64,000 nt of DNA, taken from positions 1,860,001 to 1,924,000 of the forward strand of contig JAJFPB010000004.1 in assembly GCA_020881915.1 (NCBI GenBank), written 5' to 3'. Below the pieces are notes generated by a model. It did not search any database. It was not told the DNA's origin and saw only the letters and a program-made list of their open reading frames with translations. Within the stretch, counting starts at the first letter, position 1. Each line of letters opens with the position of its first letter. The position numbers and the translations under genes were made by a program. Of the stretch, positions 57,533-64,000 are shown in pieces. The stretch is from Paramyrothecium sp. XJ0827 (lineage: Eukaryota > Ascomycota > Sordariomycetes > Hypocreales > Stachybotryaceae).

Positions 57533-60010
57533 ATGTTTTCGGTCAGTGGCGTCCGGAATGCCTGCCCGAAGTGTAAATTTCTAAGCCTTTGTTCGTCGTC
57601 ACGGACTGGCGTCTCTTTTCCACGTTTTCACCAGCAGCGGTCGCTTTCTTTTGCCCTACGACCTTCGCCCAGGAGCCAATATTCCGCTGTGCGATCATTT
57701 ACCACCGCAAAGGCGCTGAGGCAATCAGACCTGGGTCCCGAGTCCAAAAGCGAGGTCGAGGCCGGCGAAGACATCGAAAAGATTGTCCGAGATGCCAAGC
57801 AACGTTTCCGCGACACGCTCCCAACCGGGTACTTGAACGACGAGGAGTACGCACTCTATGAGCGTCTATACGGACCGCCGTTGCGCGAAACGAGACCCGA
57901 AGATGTCGGCATCGATACCCATGCGGATATGGAGCCTGGGCATTCGGCGCAGGCAACGGAGGGAACGCTTTTAAGGCAACTGGAGGATGGCGAGTTCGAG
58001 GAAATTGTATACGAGATCAAGCGGAATATCGCAGATGACGATACTCCAGACGCTGTGGCCAATGTTTCCTCTAACGAGGTGGCTCAGGCCATCATAGAAA
58101 GAGCCCCTGGGTACGTGGACGCCGTTGCGAGGAGCCCGAGGGAACACGAAGCCTTGCAGAGGCTTGTCCTCGACTTCAAAGCTGCACAGAAGCAACAACA
58201 GGAGGACGAGAGGAAACTAGCCGCTGCAGAAGATGCGGAAGACGCGGTGGAGGCGCAAGAACTGGTTTCCGACTGGCTTCCTGAAGATGCTGCAGAGAAT
58301 GATTTTGCCGACGAAGAGGACCTGGACGTGGGCGAATACCAGCGGTTCCACCCCTACACCCTAGACGGGCGGTTCCATGGCAGCCCTGTTGAGATGATAC
58401 TACCACAGGAAGAGCTTGTACAGCCCATCAGGGACCTCCTTGACCGGACTCATCTCGCGCACGTTAAAAAAGCTGCACAGGCTGCATTTGGAGGGGTTGG
58501 ACTGCCGACCTCGCCGGCCACGCCCTCGTGGAGGAAGAATGGCCAAATGGGAGGGGTTGGGCTGCCGCCAGATCAGCGGCACATGACCGAAATCGAAGCC
58601 GACGCATTCATAGCAAGCTACCTGCCACCCGCGTACGCCTCGGTTCAGTCAATCCTCCGTGAGGTCCGCAGACGCGTCGGTTCTGAATGGCTGCAATCGC
58701 GGTTGAAGGACACCAAGGGCAAGGAATTAAGTATGTTGGACGCAGGAGCCGGCGGTGCCGGGTTGGTCGCTTGGGACCAGGTACTACGAACGGAATGGGA
58801 GCTTCTGAAGGAAAAGGGTGAAGTGACCGGTCCACACCCGAAAGGGCGAAGGACAGTCGTTGTCGGGTCCGAACGCTTGAGGAACCGTCTCAAAACATTC
58901 CTCAACGAGACTACCTTCTTGCCTCGCCTGCCCGACTACGAACATTCTGGGGAAACGCGCGGAGAGCACTTGGACGCCGGTGACAAACCACAGCCGCGTA
59001 AGAGCTATGATGTGATCATTGCTTCTCATCTCTTCCTCAAGGAGAAGCAGGAACACTATAGGCAAGCCGTTCTGAACAACTTGTGGAGTCTTCTAAAGCC
59101 TGATGGCGGTGTGCTCATCGTCATCGAGAAGGCGCATCCTCGAGGCTTCGAAGCGGTGGCTCATGTCCGAGACACCCTGTTGAAGCAGTTCTTCCTACCA
59201 CGGTCGGGCGAACCCAAAATCGAGACGGACGAGGTCAACCCTGCCTTCCAGCGCGAATTGGAAGCTGGACATATCATTGCGCCCTGCACCAACCACCAAA
59301 TGTGTCCTATGTACCAGGAACCAGGAAAGAGCAAGGGCCGCAAGGACTTCTGCCACTTCGGGCAGCGATTTGTGCGTCCAGGATTCTACGGACAAGTACT
59401 CGGCGATACGGACACCAGAGGAGAAGTGGAGTTTAGCTACCTGGCAATCCAGCGCGGCGTAACCAATGACGACCACATCTCAGGGGAAGCAGCGGTGGAC
59501 AAGGCGTTTGCAGGCTACGAGAAGGCGGAAGCGGAGCCGGCCATGCAAGCATTGCCGAGAATGATCCTCCCGCCGCTCAAGCGCAAGGGCCATGTCACCA
59601 TCGATCTATGTACGCCTGCAGGCAAGATTGAACGATGGACGGTACCCAAGAGCTTCAGCAAGCTGGCTTACCACGATGCACGAAAGTCTCGATGGGGTGA
59701 TCTCTGGGCGCTAGGCGCTAAGACCAGGGTGATGAGGAACATCCGAGCGGGCAACGGACTGGAGGCCAGAGTCAAAGGAGCAGGGGATACGAAAAAGTCC
59801 CGTAAGGGCAAGGACGGGAAGGGCGATGATTTACCGTCAAAGGAGGTTCGAAACAAACCATCAAGAGCAACTCAGAAACGCGACAAACTGCAGGAGATGA
59901 TTGCGGCTCAGGAGGCGGCAGACGAACAAGACCTTGGAGAACTGCTGGACGAGGAGCTTGTGAGGGAGCTGGAGAAGGAGGAGCGCGGCAGTCATGTGGG
60001 AGCACGATAA
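57533..60010 (+). CDS. RSM22: Rsm22/METTL17-type mitochondrial ribosome assembly factor
   Basis: Intronless, 825 aa from the first in-frame ATG at 57533. It resembles Rsm22 (human METTL17), a methyltransferase-like iron-sulfur protein that helps mature the mitochondrial small ribosomal subunit. The N-terminus is basic and Ser-rich (MFSVSGVRNA, then FHQQRSLSFALRPSPRSQ), a mitochondrial presequence. An acidic region follows. The methyltransferase-like domain has MLDAGAGGAGLVAWDQ, SYDVIIASHLFL and LLKPDGGVLIVIEKAHPRGF. Cys residues in APCTNHQMCPM and RKDFCHFGQRF, plus one in VTIDLCTPAGKIERW, match the cluster-binding pattern known for METTL17. The C-terminal 90 residues are Lys/Glu-rich (KKSRKGKDGKGDD) and may contact rRNA. 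Fission yeast fuses this protein to Cox11; no such fusion is seen here. Confidence 0.92.
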   Translation: MFSVSGVRNACPKCKFLSLCSSSRTGVSFPRFHQQRSLSFALRPSPRSQYSAVRSFTTAKALRQSDLGPESKSEVEAGEDIEKIVRDAKQRFRDTLPTGYLNDEEYALYERLYGPPLRETRPEDVGIDTHADMEPGHSAQATEGTLLRQLEDGEFEEIVYEIKRNIADDDTPDAVANVSSNEVAQAIIERAPGYVDAVARSPREHEALQRLVLDFKAAQKQQQEDERKLAAAEDAEDAVEAQELVSDWLPEDAAENDFADEEDLDVGEYQRFHPYTLDGRFHGSPVEMILPQEELVQPIRDLLDRTHLAHVKKAAQAAFGGVGLPTSPATPSWRKNGQMGGVGLPPDQRHMTEIEADAFIASYLPPAYASVQSILREVRRRVGSEWLQSRLKDTKGKELSMLDAGAGGAGLVAWDQVLRTEWELLKEKGEVTGPHPKGRRTVVVGSERLRNRLKTFLNETTFLPRLPDYEHSGETRGEHLDAGDKPQPRKSYDVIIASHLFLKEKQEHYRQAVLNNLWSLLKPDGGVLIVIEKAHPRGFEAVAHVRDTLLKQFFLPRSGEPKIETDEVNPAFQRELEAGHIIAPCTNHQMCPMYQEPGKSKGRKDFCHFGQRFVRPGFYGQVLGDTDTRGEVEFSYLAIQRGVTNDDHISGEAAVDKAFAGYEKAEAEPAMQALPRMILPPLKRKGHVTIDLCTPAGKIERWTVPKSFSKLAYHDARKSRWGDLWALGAKTRVMRNIRAGNGLEARVKGAGDTKKSRKGKDGKGDDLPSKEVRNKPSRATQKRDKLQEMIAAQEAADEQDLGELLDEELVRELEKEERGSHVGAR

Positions 60011-61120
60011 GAAGGTTGCCGGCAATGGTGTGTGGTGTCGATTAATTGTTTTGTGCGTATGAGTAACGATGGGTTGGGAAGAAGCCATCGTACTGTGTAT
60101 ATCATGTATAACTCACCTTGCCTACCTTACTTACACAAGATAAGGCGGCAGGTATGTAAGATAGGTATCTAGAGGCTGACGGGAGGGTACCCGTAACACA
60201 CTGTAACGTCAGAGGCGTAAAAAGATGAAGAAAGACTATAAGGTAGCGGAGGGCTCAGGAAATACAACAAATAACGAGGCACGATACCGACGATTGCCAT
60301 GGTGGAATTGATATGCAAAGAGGCGGCAGATAGGAGATAGGGACGCTGCGACACCTCACTAGCAGTCAACCAATTGCGTGGTGTTTTCTCGTGGTGGAAA
60401 TTGAGCGTCTCCGGCGCGCCAGCTAACAGCACAGCACAGCACCCGAGCAGCGAGACGAGCATCTCCGGGCCGTCGGGCGGGCTGATTGCAAAGGGTAGTG
60501 AGGTGATTGGCCCGATAACCGGCGCAGAGGCGGCGGCAGAGGACAGGCTGAGTGGGAAAAAAGTTTTGGCCTGCTTTGGCATGGAGGGGTCGTTGGAAAA
60601 TGTGTGCTTTCTCCGAGGGGCAACCGGCAATGACACCATTTTAGCGCGGGCCTTATCAGACCCTTGGCCGATGAAGACGCATTCGGACAATGCGGTGCTG
60701 CGTTTGGTGAGCAAAAGCCCATCGTGGTCGGCCATTGCTGCTAAGCTAAGGTAGTTCCTGGTGCACTTTTTTAAATTTCTCATGAGACTGTTAACTTCTG
60801 TTCCGTTCTCTCCTTTGCATTGGCAAACCTAAGTGTCTTAACTATTCAAACACTGGTAACGAGGGCCTCCTTGCTCTTGAGTCGTCTTTCCCCCACCATC
60901 TCTGGGTTTACATCGAAATCCCATCCTATACGCCGCGAACAGCCCACCCGACGAGCCGAGACTCGCCCTTCAGTCACCGAGCAGGCCATAATTCATTTGC
61001 AGAATTGGTCTTTCATGTCTCGCTGAACACATCTCCTCATCCTTGAGCTTCGCCCGAATTTGGCACACCCAAAAAAAAGATCCCCAGCTCGTACTGCGAA
61101 GAAGGCAGCTTCCAGTGCTC
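60011..61120. other. Intergenic between Rsm22 and siroheme synthase
   Basis: About 1.1 kb. Opposed open frames of 126 and 204 codons (60.2-60.8 kb) overlap and neither shows recognisable motifs, so no gene is called. GGTA-type repeats lie near 60112-60133. Confidence 0.45.
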
Positions 61121-62952
61121 ATGGCCGCCGCCACTTCTTCGCCCAGGCCGACATCGCTCCTCGCGGGCCTCAACTGCGCGGGCAACGTCCACCTCGTCGT
61201 CGGCACCAACCCCCTGGCCTCGGCGCGTTGCACCCAGTCGCTCAACGCCGGCGCGACTCCCGTGCTGATCGCGCCTGGCGCGGCCGAGCTGCACTACGCT
61301 CTGCAGCAGAAGATCGACGACGGCGCCGTCAAGTGGGAGAGGAAGGACTTTGAGGACGAGGACCTGTTCCGGCTTGGACGGGAAGATGTCGGTCATGTCG
61401 TCGACGCCGTCTTTGTGACCTCTGGATCGAGAGATCCCCAGAGTATGTTTCAACCAAGGCGGACAACCTTGTGTGGCCAACTCGCTAACAGCACTCACTC
61501 GCAGGCCTACACATTTCGCAGCTCTGCAAGCGCAACCGCATCCCCGTCAACGTCGTCGACGCCCCCGACCTCTGCACCTTCACCCTGCTCTCCGTACACA
61601 TCGACGGGCCCCTCCAGGTCGGCGTCACGACCAACGGCCGCGGGTGCAAGCTCGCCTCGCGCATCCGCCGCGAGGTCGCCGCGTCCCTGCCCGCCGGGCT
61701 CGGCGCCGCCTGCGCGCGCCTGGGCGACGTCCGCCGCCGCATACAGGAGGACGACGGCGCGTCCGTCGGCGACCTCGACGACTCGGTCGACCAGGGCGCC
61801 CAGTTTAACAAGCTGGTCCTCGAGGAGGAGGCCGCCAAGAACCGCCGCATGCGGTGGCTCAGCCAGGTCTGCGAGTACTGGCCCCTGAAGCGGCTCGCCG
61901 CCGTTGCCGACGAGGACATCGATGCGCTCTTCAAGTCGTACGCCGGCGGCAGCTCGTCCGACAGCTCCAGGAGGGACGCGGCGCCCGGCGGCGGCGGCGC
62001 TCCCGAGCCCCGGCCGGTCGGCAAGGTCATACTCGCCGGCAGCGGGCCGGGCCACCCGGACCTCCTGACCCGGGCCACGCACAAGGCCATCGAGTCCGCC
62101 GACCTCATCCTGGCCGACAAGCTCGTCCCCGCGGGCGTGCTCGACCTGATCCCCCGCCGCACGCCCGTCCAGATCGCGCGCAAGTTCCCCGGCAACGCCG
62201 ACAGGGCGCAGGAGGAGCTGCTCGAGATGGCCCTCGCGGGCGTCCGGGCCGGCAAGACGGTGCTGCGCCTGAAGCAGGGCGACCCCTTCATCTACGGCCG
62301 CGGCGGCGAGGAGGTCGAACACTTCCGCGCTCACGGCCTCGGCGACCGCGTCACCGTCCTGCCCGGCATCACCAGCGCCCTGAGCGCGCCCCTGTTCGCC
62401 GCCGTGCCCGCCACCCAGCGCGACGTCGCCGACCAGGTCCTCATCTGCACCGGCACCGGCAAGAAGGGCAAGCCGCCCTCGCCGCCCGAGTTCGTCCCCT
62501 CCCGCACCGTCGTCTTCCTCATGGCCCTGCACCGCATCGTCGGGCTCGTCCGCGAGCTGACGACGCACGTCGAGCTCGAGCCCCTCGCCCCGGCCACCGT
62601 CGAGGAGAACACGACCGACCAGCCCCCGCCCCCTCCGCCGGCCCCGGCCGACGTCCACCGCGCCCTGTGGCCCCGCGACACGCCCTGCGCCGTCATCGAG
62701 CGCGCCAGCTGCCCCGACCAGCGGGTCATCCGCACCACGCTGGCCTACGTCGCCGAGGCCATCGAGTCCGAGGGCAGCCGGCCGCCGGGCCTGCTCGTCG
62801 TCGGCAGGGCGTGCGAGTTCCTCCACGGCCGGCGTGAAGCAGGCCGGCCCTGGGTGGTTGAGGAAGGTTTCAGGGGGCTGGATCTCGACAGCCTCGCGGG
62901 CGGCCTGACGGAAGGGGTGCTCAGTGCCGGGGCGGTGTTGAGTTCAGCATGA
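61121..62952 (+). CDS. MET1: Bifunctional siroheme synthase (Met8-like plus uroporphyrinogen III methyltransferase)
   Basis: Model: join(61121..61442, 61505..62952), 589 aa. It makes siroheme, the cofactor of sulfite and nitrite reductases. The N-terminal half (about 12-200) resembles precorrin-2 dehydrogenase/ferrochelatase: GNVHLVVGTNPLASARC is the NAD-binding strand-loop, and VNVVDAPDLCTFTLLSVH holds the conserved Asp region. The C-terminal half (about 290-560) is a tetrapyrrole methyltransferase: VILAGSGPGHPDLLT, ADLILADKLVP, VLRLKQGDPFIYGRGGEE and VLPGITSALSAPLFA. A Pro run (QPPPPPPAPA) interrupts the second half near residue 505. The 62-nt intron (donor GTATGT, acceptor CGCAG) keeps SLHISQLCKR in frame. 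Exon 2 is very GC-rich, which creates long meaningless open frames on the other strand. Confidence 0.92.
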
Positions 62953-63437
62953 TATAGGTGAATGATTCAGGGGCAGGACAGGACAGGAAAAGCATAGCAT
63001 TATACGGAGTTGTCAGCGGGGGCACATGCATCATTTACAGGTCTAGATACCCAACATTATTCATACACATTACTTTCAGGGCCCAATATAAAGAGCTTCG
63101 GTGAAAAGTGAGCAGTCATCACGTTGACGCAGGACAAAATGTATAACAAGTACAGCTGTATTTGTGTCTTGAAAATGCGGATGCGAACTATGGTCGCAGG
63201 CTACGCTATGCGGATCTATGCAACGCTTTCTCCCATCTATCTTCTACTTCTTCTTCTTCTTCTTCTTCTTCCTCCTCCTCTTTGGGCACCCAAATAAGGA
63301 TGTCCGCTCTCTGATATGTAACACCCGATTAAGGCAAAGAATATATAGTTCAGAATCGAAATGAAATTTCCCCACATTCGCGCCACGCTTGATTCAACAG
63401 TCATCAAGAAGAACATTAGAAACCACACAATAGGCCG
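62953..63437. other. Intergenic between convergent siroheme synthase and ferric reductase genes
   Basis: About 485 bases expected to hold both 3' UTRs, with a pyrimidine triplet repeat. No gene supported. Confidence 0.5.
63247..63282. repeat. TTC/CTC trinucleotide repeat
   Basis: Tandem TTC units followed by CTC units, about 36 bases, in the intergenic region. Confidence 0.85.
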
Positions 63438-64000
63438 TTACCAAGTGAAACTCTCCTCGACAAAGTCCACGACGGTGTCGCCCTGGACCGCCCTCACAGC
63501 AGATCGGACATCATCGGCCAAGGCGCCGGGGCCGCAGATGGTGACACACATGGAGCCGATCTGCTCCTGGACCTCCTTGACCAGGATCAGCGGGACGTTG
63601 GGTCGGCCGGGGAACATCTTGACAGTGTTGCTGGCGCTGACGATGTCGCGGGGGTTCTGGGGACGGGTCACGAAGACCTGGATGCGAAGGATATCCTTGC
63701 GGTTGGGAATGCGGAGAATAGTGTCCATGTACGGGCGCACCCACTCCAGAGACTCGTACTCGCGGATGATCCACACAAGGGTGACACGGCGGGTAGCCAC
63801 TGTGCCAGCATTGTAGCCTTCAAGGAGGTGTCGGATGTAGGAAATCTGATGAGTGATGCCTGTGGAACCGGCGAAGAGAACAACGTGGCCGTAAGAGTCG
63901 AGGCTGTGATGGCCGGCATAGGGTCCTTCCATGGCAGCCTTGATGCAGATGCCTTGAGGAGAAGCCTTAGCCTTGTTGTAAAGCTTACGGGTCATGCCAG
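63438..64000 (-). CDS. Ferric reductase, C-terminal part (truncated by window edge)
   Basis: At least the last 187 codons of a ferric-chelate reductase of the FRE/NOX superfamily. The open frame continues past the window edge, so the heme-binding membrane domain is missing only because the window ends. Visible here: SPQGICIKAAMEGPYAGHHS (end of the FAD domain), VVLFAGSTGITHQISYIRHL (NADPH-binding loop of the NAD-binding-6 domain), VTLVWIIREYESLEWVRPYM and GSMCVTICGPGALADDVRSA, which contains the conserved Cys-Gly-Pro near the nicotinamide. The end, DFVEESFTW, matches the usual terminal E-x-F-x-W. The enzyme reduces Fe(III) at the cell surface for uptake. Confidence 0.9.
   Translation of the reverse strand, partial: GMTRKLYNKAKASPQGICIKAAMEGPYAGHHSLDSYGHVVLFAGSTGITHQISYIRHLLEGYNAGTVATRRVTLVWIIREYESLEWVRPYMDTILRIPNRKDILRIQVFVTRPQNPRDIVSASNTVKMFPGRPNVPLILVKEVQEQIGSMCVTICGPGALADDVRSAVRAVQGDTVVDFVEESFTW

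Noticed and set aside
60169..60783. 204-codon minus-strand frame with an ATG start
   Set aside because: No recognised similarity, and an overlapping opposite frame is also open.
61507..62826. 439-codon minus-strand open frame over siroheme synthase
   Set aside because: It is antisense to exon 2 of a well-supported gene; high GC removes stop codons in all frames. Composition is Gly/Ala/Arg-biased and no domain is seen.
61854..62837. 327-codon plus-strand frame inside siroheme synthase
   Set aside because: Arg/Pro-rich out-of-phase shadow of the real coding frame.

Overview
The window is nuclear DNA of a filamentous ascomycete (Pezizomycotina), most likely a Sordariomycete. Genes are interrupted by short introns (about 49-210 nt, nearly all GT-AG). 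Fungus-specific families are present: a Ro-10 type dynactin subunit, a fungal rhodopsin-domain 7-TM protein, a YAT amino-acid permease, a GH55 glucanase and a Dal5-like MFS carrier. Long CT-rich promoter tracts and one intron-containing tRNA fit the same picture. No operons, CRISPR arrays, rRNA genes or intact transposons are seen. I worked out exon structures by hand from reading frame, splice consensus and recalled family conservation; each completed model closes in frame.

Layout. 1.9-9.8 kb is a compact housekeeping block: dynactin p24/Ro-10 (-), histidyl-tRNA synthetase with two potential starts (-), an AVT-type vacuolar amino-acid transporter (+), mitochondrial ribosomal protein bS16m (-) and, divergently, NAD(P)H-hydrate epimerase (+). 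9.8-20.2 kb is gene-poor; it holds a tRNA-Ala(AGC) with a 44-nt intron, one copy of a short inverted-repeat element and simple repeats. 20.2-27.7 kb has an amino-acid permease (+), a short secreted tyrosinase (-) and a 7-TM rhodopsin-domain protein (+). 27.7-38.2 kb is sparse apart from a 9-exon sugar/polyol MFS transporter. 38.2-46.8 kb has a small GPI-type surface protein, a PrpF-family isomerase (-), a second copy of the inverted-repeat element, a strikingly fragmented 22-exon adenylosuccinate synthetase gene (-) and a small SAM methyltransferase (+). 47.4-64 kb is again dense: lipoyl synthase, GH55 exo-beta-1,3-glucanase, SPOUT RNA methyltransferase (-), a membrane-anchored thioredoxin, a Dal5-like transporter (-), Rsm22 mitoribosome assembly factor, bifunctional siroheme synthase, and the C-terminal end of a ferric reductase (-) running off the right edge.

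Functional themes: several genes serve mitochondrial translation and cofactors (HisRS, bS16m, Rsm22, lipoyl synthase), NAD(P)H repair, and sulfur/iron metabolism (siroheme synthase, ferric reductase). Others handle nutrient uptake and the cell surface. I found no convincing novel multi-gene system. The most unusual object is the adenylosuccinate synthetase gene: 21 introns in about 3.1 kb, including a 5-nt and an 11-nt exon, with an intact reading frame and active-site motifs, and a 521-nt intron carrying extra sequence.
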